DNA of 64,000 nt, taken from assembly GCA_000421085.1 (NCBI GenBank), contig ATWE01000006.1:186001-250000 (forward strand), written 5' to 3'. Positions within the stretch are counted from its first letter, which is position 1, and each line of letters opens with the position of its first letter. The notes below the pieces were generated by a model, which searched no databases, was not told the origin of the DNA, and saw only the letters and a program-made list of their open reading frames with translations. This stretch comes from Ensifer sp. USDA 6670. Lineage in GTDB: Bacteria; Pseudomonadota; Alphaproteobacteria; Rhizobiales; Rhizobiaceae. This document shows, in pieces, positions 26,178-35,640 of this stretch. Both the position numbers and the translations under genes were made by a program.

Positions 26178-26606
26178 CTTGGCGCTATAGATTAGCTCCA
26201 CCCCACCGGAGCGTGCGATGAGCTCGCTGAAACCGCGCCGCTAAGATGCAGTTTTGGACGATCGTTCGAGAAGACTGGTGACCTTACAGGACTCCACGCT
26301 GTCGGACCGCTTCCGGGCAGAACTCGGCCATTCGGGTTCGCCCCCGAAATGTCTGCTGTGGGTCGAGCCTTCTTTTCACCGGCAGCCCCCTAGGCGATTA
26401 GCGACGGCGCAATGTTGAATCGCCCACTCAGCAACCGAGTCGCAATCGTAGCGAGTTGATATTGGAGGTGTTTTCCCGGTATACGCGTGGACGTAAGCTC
26501 CGCGGCCAGGAATGACTTTGTCGCGCGAGATAGGTCAACGATGTTGCCCTAAAGGCAACATAGCGGCAAAAAAGGCAAAATAGCGTGGCAATCGAGAAGT
26601 GGGAGA
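26178..26606. other. Gene-free stretch beside tRNA-Arg
   Basis: 429 bp with no credible frame. It contains an 8-bp perfect hairpin (ATGTTGCC 26541-26548 / GGCAACAT 26554-26561) followed by short AAAAAAGGCAAAA tracts, which on the minus strand give T-rich runs past the tRNA and may terminate it. The rest may be remnant sequence associated with the rearrangement at 25740. Confidence 0.4.
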
Positions 26607-26683
26607 TGGCGCACCCGAAGAGATTCGAACTCCTGACCCCCAGATTCGTAGTCTGGTGCTCTATCCAGCTGAGCTACGGGTGC
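26607..26683 (-). tRNA. tRNA-Arg (ACG)
   Basis: A full cloverleaf on the minus strand: acceptor GCACCCG/CGGGTGC, D-arm AGCTCAGCTGGATAGAGC, anticodon stem CCAGA/TCTGG around loop CTACGAA (anticodon ACG), T-loop GTTCGAATC, discriminator G and an encoded CCA at 26607-26609. It reads CGU-family arginine codons after A34 modification. Confidence 0.95.
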
Positions 26684-26802
26684 GTGCCTTGAAGCGGTGA
26701 CCACCGCTTGCGTGGCGATCCTCTAAAGGGTCCTTTCGGCGATTGCAAGCGCCTTCGGGAAAAAATTTCATTTTTACGACGATGTCGGGAAGGGACGGAA
26801 TC

Positions 26803-28284
26803 TCAGGAACGTCCCTTGGCGCGGAAGGCATCGAGCCGCACCGGGCGGTCCGGCAGTTCTATGCGAAACAGCGTGCCGGGAGTGGGCTTTTCGACGAGCG
26901 CGATCGTTCCGCCATGGGCGAGCACCAGTTCGCGGGCAATCGCCAGGCCGAGGCCCGTTCCGCCGGAGCGCGCCGAGCCGCGGAAGGCTGCGAAGAGATT
27001 TTCACGTGCCTTTGCCGGCATGCCGGGGCCGGTGTCGTCGATCGAAATCGTCACCACGCTGCCGGTACGCACCGCCGAGACCGAGATCCGCCGCTCGGAG
27101 CCATCCTCCGGCTTGTAATTGGCCAGCGCCTCGACCGCGTTGCGGCAGATATTGTGGACGACGCGGAACAGCTGCTCGCTGTCCGCATCGACCTCGATGT
27201 CATCGCGGACCTGTATCTCGAAATCGATACCGTCCTGGCGATCGACGGCGAGCAGTTCGGCCACGTCCTCGACCAGCGGGCGGAGCGCCAGAAAACGGCG
27301 GTGCGGCTCGGCCTCCGTCGTGCGCCCGTAGGAGAGGACTTCGCGCGTATAGCCGACGGCGCGGTCGATGGTCCGGAGCAATGTCGGCGCGAAGCGCTTG
27401 ACCACGGGGTCGTCGACGTCGGCCAGACGATCCGAAATCAGCTGCGCGGACGACAGGATGTTGCGCATGTCGTGATTGATCTTGGAAACGGCAAGACCGA
27501 GCTCGGCAAGGCTCTTCTGCTGCTTCAGGGTTCTCTGCAGTTCGCGCTGCATGCTCGCCAAGTGCTGGCCGGCAACTGCCAGTTCGTCCTTGCCTTCCGG
27601 CGGCACCAGCACGCGCTCGGGGCTCGACGGCTCGCCCGAAAATTCCTGCATGCTCTTGGTCAGCCGCCTGATCGGGAGGATCAGCATGCGATTGATGGCG
27701 AGAAAGATCAGCGCCGCGGTGATCAGCGAGATGACGATCGACAGGAGGAAGACATTGCGCGAATAGACGAGCATGGCCGTGCGCAGCTTGGCGTCCTTCA
27801 TCACCAGCTCGATAGTCGCATCGCCTTCGCCCAGGGGGCCATAGACGCGTACCACCCGGTTGCCGCCGAAGATCAGCGTGTCGAAGGCGTCCCGGATCGC
27901 GCCGAGAGCCGTGAAGTTGGCTATGTCGTATTCGCCGTCGATCGCGGGAGGCATGTCGACGCTGGCGATCATGCGGGAGGCATCCTTGCGGCGGATGACG
28001 ATGGCCTTCGTCCCGGTCGCCATCAGCGTCTCGCGCTGCACGGCGCGGGGCAGTTCGACATTTTGCAGCCCGTCGACCACCACGGCGGCCGCCGCCACTG
28101 TGTTCAGGCGGTCCTGCAGCCAGCGAATGCGCATATTGGCGACGGAGGGCACGAAGATCAGCACTTCGGCCAACATCACGAAGGCGACCGTCAGCAGCAG
28201 CAATTTGCCGGAAAGCCCGCCAAGAAAGCCGACCGCCGCTCGGGGTGCCGCACCCGCATTGGTCGGACGCGCGTCTTCTACCAT
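26803..28284 (-). CDS. Membrane sensor histidine kinase
   Basis: Two-component sensor kinase, 493 aa. TM1 lies at about residues 25-45 (LLLLTVAFVMLAEVLIFV), a periplasmic domain of about 140 residues follows, then TM2 (FLLSIVISLITAALIFLAI) and a HAMP-like linker (MLILPIRRLTKSMQEFSGEP). The phospho-acceptor H-box is SKINHDMRNILSS (His about 271). The ATPase motifs are NICRNAVEAL (N), DTGPGMP (G1) and GGTGLGLAIARELV (G2). No response-regulator gene is adjacent, so it is an orphan. The start at 28284 sits 10 bp from a mosaic repeat that has taken over its 5' region. Confidence 0.88.
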   Translation of the reverse strand: MVEDARPTNAGAAPRAAVGFLGGLSGKLLLLTVAFVMLAEVLIFVPSVANMRIRWLQDRLNTVAAAAVVVDGLQNVELPRAVQRETLMATGTKAIVIRRKDASRMIASVDMPPAIDGEYDIANFTALGAIRDAFDTLIFGGNRVVRVYGPLGEGDATIELVMKDAKLRTAMLVYSRNVFLLSIVISLITAALIFLAINRMLILPIRRLTKSMQEFSGEPSSPERVLVPPEGKDELAVAGQHLASMQRELQRTLKQQKSLAELGLAVSKINHDMRNILSSAQLISDRLADVDDPVVKRFAPTLLRTIDRAVGYTREVLSYGRTTEAEPHRRFLALRPLVEDVAELLAVDRQDGIDFEIQVRDDIEVDADSEQLFRVVHNICRNAVEALANYKPEDGSERRISVSAVRTGSVVTISIDDTGPGMPAKARENLFAAFRGSARSGGTGLGLAIARELVLAHGGTIALVEKPTPGTLFRIELPDRPVRLDAFRAKGRS

Positions 28285-28293
28285 AGAGATTCC

Positions 28294-28505
28294 CTGGATC
28301 ACGATGATCTTAGGTCGAATAGACATAAGATCATGGTGATCGGTTCCAATAGTTAGAGCGGGATGCGGGCGGAAAACCGCGCACAATTTTCCTCATCCCG
28401 CCCTGGAGCATCTACGCTTTTCTTCGAATCGCGGAAATGCTCCAACCCTTTGTTTGCCGCAACTCCGGACGGAAAACCGCTGCGCACCTTTCCTGGAATT
28501 GCTGT
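28294..28505. repeat. Composite palindromic mosaic repeat
   Basis: The first part (28294-28405: CTGGATCACGATGATCTTAG through GAGCGGGATGCGGGCGGAAA to CCTCATCCCG) is nearly the same as 59565-59682. The second part (28406-28505: CGCTTTTCTTCGAATCGCGG, CCGGACGGAAAACCGCTGCG) matches modules at 15308-15412. The two modules are stacked between the histidine kinase and the disulfide oxidoreductase genes. Confidence 0.75.
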
Positions 28506-28508
28506 CGT

Positions 28509-29930
28509 TCAGCCGAAGTTCCGCAGGAGCCGGATCGCGGTCCGCAGAAGGCGATTTCGCGCCATGGGGGAATAATAGGAGATCGCCGCCTGTTTTCCAA
28601 TCTCCGATAGCGTCGGATAGGGTGCGACATAAGTCTGAAAATGTCTGAGCGTCAGGCGGTTGGCGACGGCCAAGGCCCAGAGACCGATCATCTCCCCCGC
28701 TCCAGCGCCGGCAATGCCCGCGCCGAGAATCCGCCCGCTCCTGCCGACGACGATCTTGATCAACCCTTGATCCAATCCGTCCGTGCGGGCGCGATCATTG
28801 GCGGAAAAGCCCAGGCGAACGGTTCTTGCCCCCGGGACGGTTTCCCGCGCGCCCTCCTCCGTCAGCCCCACTTGCGCCAGTTCGGGCGCGGTGAAGATCA
28901 CCTGCGGAACGATGGCCTTCCTCTCGCGTCCCGGCAGGCGGAAAAGGATCTGCTGCAGCACCAGCCGGGCGTGATAGCTCGCCTGATGCGTGAAGAGGCC
29001 GCCAGCCGCATCTCCGACCGCATAGACGCGACGGTTGCTCGTCCTCAGGTCAGCCCCGACCTCTATGTGCTTCGGACCGTGGCGGATGCCGGCCGCATCG
29101 AGATCGAGCGATCCGTGATTGGGAGCACGACCGGCTGCCACCAGCAAGTCGCTCCCTTCGATCTCGAAAGGGCCGCTCCCGTTCTCGCAGAGGAGCCGGA
29201 TCCCCGTCTCCGTCTGCTCCGCCGAGCGGATAACCGTACGCTCGTGCAGGAGCATGCCTTCCGCACGCAGACCGTCGAGCACGATCGCCACCAGCTCCGG
29301 ATCCTGACCGGAGAGAGCCGCGGCACTGTCCACGACCGTCACATCAGCGCCCAACCGGCGGTGGGCCCCGGCCATCTCGAGGCCGACCGCGCCTGCGCCG
29401 ATAACGACGAGGTGCCGCGGCAGGCGTTTCAGGCCGAAGAGCGTTTCGTTGGTAAGGAACGGCGTCTCCGCCAGTCCAGGGATCGGGGGAATGGCGGGGG
29501 ACGAGCCGGTGGCGATGACGAAGCGGCGGGCGCGGATCAGGCGGTCGCCGGCAGCGACCGTGCGGTGATCTACGAAGCGGGCCGTTTCCTCAATCACCTC
29601 GACGCCGAGGCTCGTGAAGCGCTCGGCGGAATCGTGCGGTGCAATCGCTTCGATCACGGATCGTATGCGTGCCGTCAGATGCTCATGGTCGACGATCGGC
29701 TCAGCGGAGGCAATGCCGAATTCCCCAGCCTTGCGGATCGCGTCCGCATGCCTGGCCGCTGCGATAAGAGCCTTTGACGGCACGCAGCCGAAATTCAGGC
29801 AATCGCCGCCCATCCGGCCGTGCTCGACCAGCACGACGGGCACGCCGAAAGCGGCCGCCCCGGCCGCCACGGAGAGGCCGGCGGCACCACCGCCGATTAC
29901 GCAGATGTCGGGTGTCAGTATTTTCGCCAC
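28509..29930 (-). CDS. FAD-dependent pyridine nucleotide-disulfide oxidoreductase (mercuric reductase-like)
   Basis: A 473-residue class I disulfide oxidoreductase. FAD motif ICVIGGGAAGLSVAAGAA; redox-active disulfide GGDCLNFGCVPSKAL (Cys about 44 and 49); NAD(P) motif VVIGAGAVGLEMAGAHRRLG; second FAD motif VYAVGDAAGG; dimerisation domain near the C-terminus. In lipoamide dehydrogenase a catalytic His precedes PT (HPTLSE), but here the motif is PYPTLSE, a Tyr like that used by mercuric reductases. The substrate is unknown. It is 21 bp downstream of a TVP38-family gene, a pairing seen in several proteobacteria, so both probably form one operon. Confidence 0.85.
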   Translation of the reverse strand: MAKILTPDICVIGGGAAGLSVAAGAAAFGVPVVLVEHGRMGGDCLNFGCVPSKALIAAARHADAIRKAGEFGIASAEPIVDHEHLTARIRSVIEAIAPHDSAERFTSLGVEVIEETARFVDHRTVAAGDRLIRARRFVIATGSSPAIPPIPGLAETPFLTNETLFGLKRLPRHLVVIGAGAVGLEMAGAHRRLGADVTVVDSAAALSGQDPELVAIVLDGLRAEGMLLHERTVIRSAEQTETGIRLLCENGSGPFEIEGSDLLVAAGRAPNHGSLDLDAAGIRHGPKHIEVGADLRTSNRRVYAVGDAAGGLFTHQASYHARLVLQQILFRLPGRERKAIVPQVIFTAPELAQVGLTEEGARETVPGARTVRLGFSANDRARTDGLDQGLIKIVVGRSGRILGAGIAGAGAGEMIGLWALAVANRLTLRHFQTYVAPYPTLSEIGKQAAISYYSPMARNRLLRTAIRLLRNFG

Positions 29931-29951
29931 GCCGCCTGGCCCTCCGCTCCG

Positions 29952-30752
29952 TCATGCACCTTTGCCGCGCGACTGTATTAGCCTGAACGCCAGAGGCAAC
30001 GCAGCAATCGATGCAAGGGCGACGAGCGCCAGCGAGATATCCCTGGTCGCGAAATCGGCAAGGGCGAGTTCGCGGCCGCTTGCGGCAGCAAGAGCTATCA
30101 CATCGCCGAGGCCGCGGCCGAGCCAGGTATAGGCGAGAGTGCCCGGCACGATGCCGATCAGCGTCGCGAGCGCATAGGTGCGCAGCTTCACCTCGAAGAA
30201 AGCGGGCGCGATGTTGATCAGGAAGAAAGGAAAGATCGGCGCAAGCCGCAGGATCAGGAGATAGAGGAAGGCGTTGTCCCGGAATCCATCGGCTAGGCGC
30301 TCCAGGACGCCGCCGGCACGGCGCCTCAGGATGTCGCTGAAGGCGCCGCGCGCGGCGATGAACAGCAGGCAAGCCCCGAGTGTGGCGGCAAGAACCGTAA
30401 TAACCGCGCCTGCAAGGCAGCCGAAAAGGAAGCCGGCGGAGATCGTCAGCACCGATGCCGCCGGAATGGAGAAGACCACCACCGCGACATAAATCGCGAA
30501 GAAGACGAGGACCGATCTGACCGGATGGGCGGCGACATGGGCGGCGAGCGTCTCGCGCTGGTCGGCGAGCGCGGACAGCGAGACATAGTCCTGCAGACCG
30601 TAGGCATAGCCCAGGACGCCGCCCGCAAGCAGAAGCGAAATCGGCAGGAAGCGCCAGGGAGAGCGCTGCGGAACAGGCTGAAGGTCCCGCCGGCTCGACG
30701 AGGATTTGCGAGCCGCTCCTTCTTCTGCCCCGTTGCTGATACCATGGCTCAT
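29952..30752 (-). CDS. TVP38/TMEM64 (DedA-superfamily) membrane protein
   Basis: An integral membrane protein of 266 aa. After a basic cytoplasmic leader come about six hydrophobic segments. The core SNARE-associated/VTT signature is visible: FSIPAASVLTISAGFLFGCL, LGACLLFIAARGAF, LRLAPIFPFFLINIAPAFFE and LATLIGIVPGTLAYTWLGRG. VTT proteins are proposed lipid scramblases or transporters. It starts the two-gene unit with the flavin oxidoreductase, hinting at a membrane-linked redox function that remains undefined. Confidence 0.85.
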   Translation of the reverse strand: MSHGISNGAEEGAARKSSSSRRDLQPVPQRSPWRFLPISLLLAGGVLGYAYGLQDYVSLSALADQRETLAAHVAAHPVRSVLVFFAIYVAVVVFSIPAASVLTISAGFLFGCLAGAVITVLAATLGACLLFIAARGAFSDILRRRAGGVLERLADGFRDNAFLYLLILRLAPIFPFFLINIAPAFFEVKLRTYALATLIGIVPGTLAYTWLGRGLGDVIALAAASGRELALADFATRDISLALVALASIAALPLAFRLIQSRGKGA

Positions 30753-30920
30753 GCGATTTGCCTTCGGTGAGATTCTGCCCCCGAATTAGAAGGAATTCAC
30801 CCCCGGAACCAATAACGAATCGTCGCGTCGGCAAACGACGGCGTGACCGGGCCGCGGCGGCAAGTCACGCCGGCGTGAAGGTGCCGGCGGCGTCTCCCGA
30901 GGGAAGCTCATCTCGCAAGT

Positions 30921-30954
30921 GCGCTCGCGGTGACCGGCAGATCACCGCGAGCGC
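30921..30954 (-). terminator. Stem-loop downstream of chemoreceptor gene
   Basis: A 13-bp perfect stem (GCGCTCGCGGTGA / TCACCGCGAGCGC) with an 8-nt loop, 41 bp past the stop codon at 30996. No T-tract follows, so termination efficiency is uncertain. Confidence 0.5.
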
Positions 30955-30995
30955 AGCCGGTAACTGAGCGACTGCAGAGCGTTCAGCTGGCCTCC

Positions 30996-32993
30996 TCAGA
31001 ACTCCTCCCAATCGTCGCGAGCGACCGCAGCGGAGCCGGTGCCGAATGCACGCGCGACCGTGCCCATCATGCGGCGGGCGGGCGAGGCCACCGGCCGGCT
31101 CGCTTCTCTTGCCGGCGCGACCGTACGCACAGCCTCGCGCTCGACCTTGAAGTAGGCGATGAGGTTGGCGAGATTGTCGGCCTCGGCGGATAGCTTATGC
31201 GTGGCTGCGTTCGCCTCCTCGACCATGGCGGCGTTGCGCTGGGTCACCTGATCCATCTGGTTGACGGCGGTGCTGACCTCGCCGAGGCCCGTGGCCTGCT
31301 CGCGTGCGGCCGTCGCGATCGAGTGGATGTGATCGTTGATCTTGAGGACGCGCGTCTCGATCTGGCCGAGCGCCGCTCCCGTCGCCTGGACGAGCTTGAC
31401 GCCGGTGGCCACCTCGCCGCCCGATTTCGAAATCAGCGACTTGATATCCTTGGCGGCGTTGGCTGCCCGCTGGGCGAGTTCGCGGACCTCCTGGGCAACG
31501 ACGGCGAAACCCTTGCCGGCATCCCCGGCGCGTGCCGCCTCGACGCCGGCATTGAGGGCCAGCAGGTTCGTCTGGAAGGCGATCTCGTCGATGACGTTGG
31601 TGATCTGGCCGATCTCGCTCGATGCCTGTTCGATCCGGCCCATGGCGTCGATGGCGTTGCGGACGACAGATGCCGACTCCGCTGCGCTGTCCTTCGCCTC
31701 CGTGACCATGACGGTCGCTTCATGGGCGCGCTCCGTCGAATTGCGAACCGCGGCGGTTATCTCGTCGAGCGCCGCCGAGGTTTCCTCCAGGGCTGCCGCC
31801 TGCTGCTCCGTCCGCTTGGACAGGTCGTCGGCGGCACTGCGCAACTCCGTAGAGTTACCGTTGATCGAGTCCGTCGTCATGCGGACCTCGCGCAGGGTCT
31901 TCTGCAGGGTCTGCAATGTATCGTTGACGTTCGTCTGCAACTCGGCGAAGGCGCCCTGGAACTGGCCCTTCATGCTTTGCGTGAGGTCGCCCGTCGCCAG
32001 GCTCGCAATGACCCTCCGGGTCTCGGCGATGCCCGTATCGACACTGTTGACCAGTTCGTTGACGCTCGCCGCAAAGCGGTTGAGATCGTCGTTGTCATAG
32101 TCCTTGCTGATGCGCCTGGTGAAATCCCCTGCCGCAGCCGCCGCGACGACCGTAGCGATGCTCGACTGCAGGTCCGCGCTCTTTTCGCGCAGGACCTCTT
32201 CCTGGGCGTTGAGTTCCCGCACGGCGAGGCTGTTCTGCTTGAAGACTTCGACCGCCGCCGCCATGTCGCCGATCTCGTCCTTGCGCCCGGCGAAGGGCAC
32301 GTCAACCGAAAGATCGCCGCCGGCAAGCAGCTTCATCTTGCCCGTCAGATCGAGAATCGGGCGGCTGAGGTGATTGGTCGCAATATAGAAGGCGGCACCG
32401 ATCCCGGCCAGCATGCCCAGGGCAGCGGTTGCAAGGACGATCAGCACGATCGAGCGCTTGTAGTCGGCAAGTTCGGCGGTGATCGTCTGAAGCGAGGCAA
32501 GGTTCTCGTCGACGACGACGTCGATTTCAGCCTGGAACGCCTTGCGGTTGGCCCGGTTCGCCTCGTTGTTGCCCTGCTCGCTGGCCGCTTGCGGCGCAAC
32601 CTGCGTACCTAGACGAGCCGTCTCGCTTCGGAACGTCTTGAATTCCTCCGCGCGTTTGACGAGGGTATCGAAGGCGGGCAGGACGTCGGCCGGCACCAGC
32701 GGCCGCCACTCCGTGAGCAGCGCGTCGATCTTGTCGAGGTTCTTGAGAATTCCCTCGGCAAAAGGCTTTGCCTTCTCGACCGTCGCCGCCGCATAGACGC
32801 CGCGCGCCTCCATCACCACAGCCGTTACCAGGCGATTGAGCCTCTCGCCCTTGAAGGCTCGGTCGGAGGCGTTCTGGTATTCAGCGAGCCGTTGGTTGTA
32901 CTCGCTCACGATCAGCAACGACATACCGGTGATCGCTATCGCCAGCAGACTCATGATGCCGACGATAAGGTTTATCTTTCCGCGAATTTTCAT
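30996..32993 (-). CDS. Methyl-accepting chemotaxis protein
   Basis: A 665-residue chemoreceptor. TM1 spans residues 8-30, a periplasmic helical-bundle ligand domain of about 155 residues follows, then TM2 (IVLIVLATAALGMLAGIGAA), HAMP (HLSRPILDLTGKMKLLAGGD), a second HAMP-like region and the signalling domain. The hub hairpin is IDEIAFQTNLLALNAGVEAA. The C-terminal DDWEEF matches the tethering pentapeptide (xWxxF) that binds CheR/CheB in E. coli Tsr/Tar and several S. meliloti receptors. The ligand is unknown, and I do not assign one of the mcp names. Confidence 0.92.
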   Translation of the reverse strand: MKIRGKINLIVGIMSLLAIAITGMSLLIVSEYNQRLAEYQNASDRAFKGERLNRLVTAVVMEARGVYAAATVEKAKPFAEGILKNLDKIDALLTEWRPLVPADVLPAFDTLVKRAEEFKTFRSETARLGTQVAPQAASEQGNNEANRANRKAFQAEIDVVVDENLASLQTITAELADYKRSIVLIVLATAALGMLAGIGAAFYIATNHLSRPILDLTGKMKLLAGGDLSVDVPFAGRKDEIGDMAAAVEVFKQNSLAVRELNAQEEVLREKSADLQSSIATVVAAAAAGDFTRRISKDYDNDDLNRFAASVNELVNSVDTGIAETRRVIASLATGDLTQSMKGQFQGAFAELQTNVNDTLQTLQKTLREVRMTTDSINGNSTELRSAADDLSKRTEQQAAALEETSAALDEITAAVRNSTERAHEATVMVTEAKDSAAESASVVRNAIDAMGRIEQASSEIGQITNVIDEIAFQTNLLALNAGVEAARAGDAGKGFAVVAQEVRELAQRAANAAKDIKSLISKSGGEVATGVKLVQATGAALGQIETRVLKINDHIHSIATAAREQATGLGEVSTAVNQMDQVTQRNAAMVEEANAATHKLSAEADNLANLIAYFKVEREAVRTVAPAREASRPVASPARRMMGTVARAFGTGSAAVARDDWEEF

Positions 32994-33162
32994 GTCCTGT
33001 CCCTGTCCCCAGCCGCATACTCGCCTAAAACGGGAAAGTAACTCACGGCTTACACGCTACTGAGTAAATGCTAAAATGCGTGTGGTTAACAAAGCACCCA
33101 TCGACCCACTCGATTTTAGGGTGTCATGCAGCGATTCACGAGCACGCCGAGGCGTCCGGGAA

Positions 33163-33191
33163 TTGACTTTATCGGGTTTTTGTACCTATAA
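33163..33191 (+). promoter_or_regulatory. Predicted promoter of rpmH-rnpA-yidC
   Basis: TTGACT (33163-33168), a 17-bp spacer and CTATAA (33186-33191) form a near-ideal housekeeping rhizobial promoter 108 bp before the rpmH start. The remainder of the 305-bp region 32994-33298 holds the divergent chemoreceptor promoter and no gene. Confidence 0.75.
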
Positions 33192-33298
33192 GCCGCGCAC
33201 GTCCGGTGGAGCCGCCCGTTGGCGGAGCCATGCCCGCGCGTAAACGCTCTTGCATCATGCAAACCCAAGAAGGACCGCACACCGCGGTATTTAAATAA

Positions 33299-33433
33299 AT
33301 GAAGCGTACCTACCAACCGTCCAAGCTTGTTCGCAAGCGCCGTCACGGCTTCCGTGCACGTATGTCCACCAAGGGTGGGCGCAAGGTCCTCACAGCCCGC
33401 CGGGCTCGTGGCCGCAAGCGTCTTTCGGCGTAA
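33299..33433 (+). CDS. rpmH: 50S ribosomal protein L34
   Basis: L34 of the large ribosomal subunit, 44 aa, very basic. [20 protein letters not shown] and the following [11 protein letters not shown] stretch are diagnostic, and the length is exactly that of the family. It is followed 21 bp later by rnpA, the near-universal order. An upstream leader of about 100 nt separates it from the predicted promoter. Confidence 0.98.
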   Translation: MKRTYQPSKLVRKRRHGFRARMSTKGGRKVLTARRARGRKRLSA

Positions 33434-33454
33434 GCCGGATCTGCCCGAAACCTT

Positions 33455-33853
33455 ATGTCCGGGCAAATGACGACAGATAAAGACAAGATGGCTGTCGGGC
33501 GGCTGAAAAGCCGTCCGCAGTTTTTGGCGGTCCGGGCTGGAGAAAGCCGCAGAGGCCCGCTATTTCTCCTCGAAGTTCTCGACCGGAACGATCCGGAGGG
33601 AGAAGCCCGCGTCGGCTTCACCGTTACCAAGAAACACGGCAATGCCGTCGAGCGAAACCGAATGCGCCGACGCCTCAAGGAAGCCGTGCGGCTTTCGGCC
33701 GGGTTTGCAATGAAACCCGGACACGACTATGTGATTGTCGCCCGGCGCGATCTCCTGAATGCCCCTTTCGACGCATTGACTCGGGCGCTTCGGGATCGCA
33801 TCGAAAACAAGCCGAAACAGAAGCGGCCACCGGCCGGTTCCAGGAAATCATGA
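33455..33853 (+). CDS. rnpA: Ribonuclease P protein component
   Basis: Protein subunit of RNase P, which helps the RNA subunit mature tRNA 5' ends. 132 aa with the RNR motif region visible as [20 protein letters not shown] followed by LKEAVRL and [12 protein letters not shown]. The ATG at 33455 is used here, but in-frame ATGs at 33467 and 33488 are also possible since the leader is not conserved. Its stop overlaps the first codons of yidC by 4 bp, indicating translational coupling. Confidence 0.93.
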   Translation: MSGQMTTDKDKMAVGRLKSRPQFLAVRAGESRRGPLFLLEVLDRNDPEGEARVGFTVTKKHGNAVERNRMRRRLKEAVRLSAGFAMKPGHDYVIVARRDLLNAPFDALTRALRDRIENKPKQKRPPAGSRKS

Positions 33854-35637
33854 TGGAAAACAACCGCAATTATTTCGTGGCGATCGCCCTTTCCGTGCTG
33901 ATCCTCATCGCCTGGCAGTTCTTCTATGTCAGCCCGAAGATGGAGAAGGACCGCATTGCCGCGGAACAGGCGCAGCAGGCGCAACAGACCCAGCAGCAGC
34001 CAGGCGCTCAGCCGGCTGCACCTGGACAGGCGCTTCCCGGCGGTGCGATCCCGAGCGCAGGCGAAAGCCGCGATCATGCAATCGGCAAATCCGCCCGCGT
34101 CGCGATCGACACGCCGGCGCTTTCCGGCTCCATCAACCTTACCGGCGCACGCTTCGACGACCTGAAGCTCAAGGGCTACCACGAGACCGTCGACCCGAAG
34201 AGCCCGGTCATCACGCTCTTCAGCCCGGCGGAGACCGCCGACGGCTATTTCACGGAAATCGGCTATATCGGATCGGATGCGACCGGGGCGGTTCCGGGTC
34301 CGCAGACCACATGGACGCTTTCGGGCGGCGACAAGCTCACCCCCTCGACGCCGGTGACGCTGACCTACACCAACGACAAGGGCATCACCTTCGCCCGGAC
34401 CATCTCGGTCGACGACCGCTACATGTTCGAGGTGGTCGACAGCATCAAGAACGAGACCGCCGCGCCGGTTTCCCTGTCTTCCTACGGCCGCGTCACGCGC
34501 TTCAACAAACCGACGACGCCGAGCATCTACGTGCTCCACGAGGGCTTCGTCGGCGTGGCGGGAGAGCACGGCCTGCAGGAAGTTGGCTATTCCAAGGTCG
34601 AAGACGACGAGCCCGTCGAACCGGGTAAGTCGACCGGCGGATGGCTGGGCATCACCGATAAATACTGGGCCGCGACGATCGTGCCGCCGCAGGCGACGCC
34701 CTTCGACATCCGTTTCTCGCATTTCGCCGACGGGCGTCCGCGTTATCAGAGCGACTACAAGAGCGATGCGGTTACGGTCGCCCCGGGCCAGTCCGTGGAG
34801 GTAAAGAACCTCGTCTTTGCCGGTGCAAAGGAAGTCCCGGTCGTCGAGAATTACGAAGTGGCCTACTCGATCCCCAATTTCGACAAGCTGATCGACTGGG
34901 GCTGGTTCTACTTCATCACCAAGCCGATGTTCAAAATGATGGATTTCTTCTTCCGTCTCTTCGGCAATTTCGGCATTGCGATCCTGATCACCACGATCGT
35001 CGTCAAGCTCATCTTCTTCCCGCTCGCCAACAAGCAATACGCATCGATGGCGAACATGAAGAAGGTTCAGCCGAAGATGGAGGAACTAAAGAAGAAGTTC
35101 GGCGACGACAGGATGGGGCTGCAGCAGGCGATGATGCAGCTCTACAAGGAAGAAAAGATCAACCCGCTGGCGGGCTGCTGGCCGATCCTCATCCAGATCC
35201 CTGTGTTCTTCGCGCTCTACAAGGTGATCTACGTCACCATCGAGATGCGGCATGCGCCCTTCTTCGGCTGGATCCAGGATCTCTCCGCGCCCGATCCGAC
35301 GACGATCGTCAATCTCTTCGGGCTCCTGCCCTTCGATGCTCCGTCCTTCCTGCATCTCGGCGTCTGGCCTATCATCATGGGCATCACCATGTTCCTGCAG
35401 ATGCGGATGAATCCGACGCCGCCGGACCCGACCCAGGCGATGCTCTTCACCTGGATGCCGGTGGTCTTCACCTTCATGCTGGCATCGTTCCCGGCCGGTC
35501 TCGTGATCTACTGGGCCTGGAACAACACGCTGTCGATCCTGCAGCAGGGCATCATCATGAAGCGTCAGGGGGTCAAGGTCGAACTCTTCGACAATCTGAA
35601 GTCGCTCTTCTCGAAGAAACCGAAACCGGCGGAATAG
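33850..35637 (+). CDS. yidC: Membrane protein insertase YidC
   Basis: A 595-residue YidC/Oxa1 insertase that folds inner-membrane proteins, alone or with SecYEG. An N-terminal helix ([20 protein letters not shown]) anchors a large periplasmic P1 domain preceded by a Gln/Ala-rich linker ([20 protein letters not shown]). The conserved five-helix core starts near residue 360 ([19 protein letters not shown], ending before [10 protein letters not shown]). The hydrophilic-groove Arg appears in TTIVVK...MKKVQP context but cannot be placed with certainty. It starts inside the rnpA stop (ATGATGG). A terminator follows at 35749. Confidence 0.96.
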   Translation: MMENNRNYFVAIALSVLILIAWQFFYVSPKMEKDRIAAEQAQQAQQTQQQPGAQPAAPGQALPGGAIPSAGESRDHAIGKSARVAIDTPALSGSINLTGARFDDLKLKGYHETVDPKSPVITLFSPAETADGYFTEIGYIGSDATGAVPGPQTTWTLSGGDKLTPSTPVTLTYTNDKGITFARTISVDDRYMFEVVDSIKNETAAPVSLSSYGRVTRFNKPTTPSIYVLHEGFVGVAGEHGLQEVGYSKVEDDEPVEPGKSTGGWLGITDKYWAATIVPPQATPFDIRFSHFADGRPRYQSDYKSDAVTVAPGQSVEVKNLVFAGAKEVPVVENYEVAYSIPNFDKLIDWGWFYFITKPMFKMMDFFFRLFGNFGIAILITTIVVKLIFFPLANKQYASMANMKKVQPKMEELKKKFGDDRMGLQQAMMQLYKEEKINPLAGCWPILIQIPVFFALYKVIYVTIEMRHAPFFGWIQDLSAPDPTTIVNLFGLLPFDAPSFLHLGVWPIIMGITMFLQMRMNPTPPDPTQAMLFTWMPVVFTFMLASFPAGLVIYWAWNNTLSILQQGIIMKRQGVKVELFDNLKSLFSKKPKPAE

Positions 35638-35640
35638 AGC

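Noticed and set aside
26607..26683. tRNA-Arg as an occupied att site
   Set aside because: No duplicated tRNA 3' end and no integrase gene were found in the window, so the island idea is kept only as a weak inference.
26803..28356. Plus-strand 537-codon frame opposite the histidine kinase gene
   Set aside because: Histidine kinase H, N and G boxes are all on the minus strand; the antisense frame has no motif and no ribosome site.
33299..35637. Replication origin near rpmH-rnpA
   Set aside because: In many bacteria dnaA and oriC sit beside rpmH, but no dnaA gene or cluster of DnaA boxes was seen upstream (32994-33298), and in rhizobia the origin lies elsewhere.
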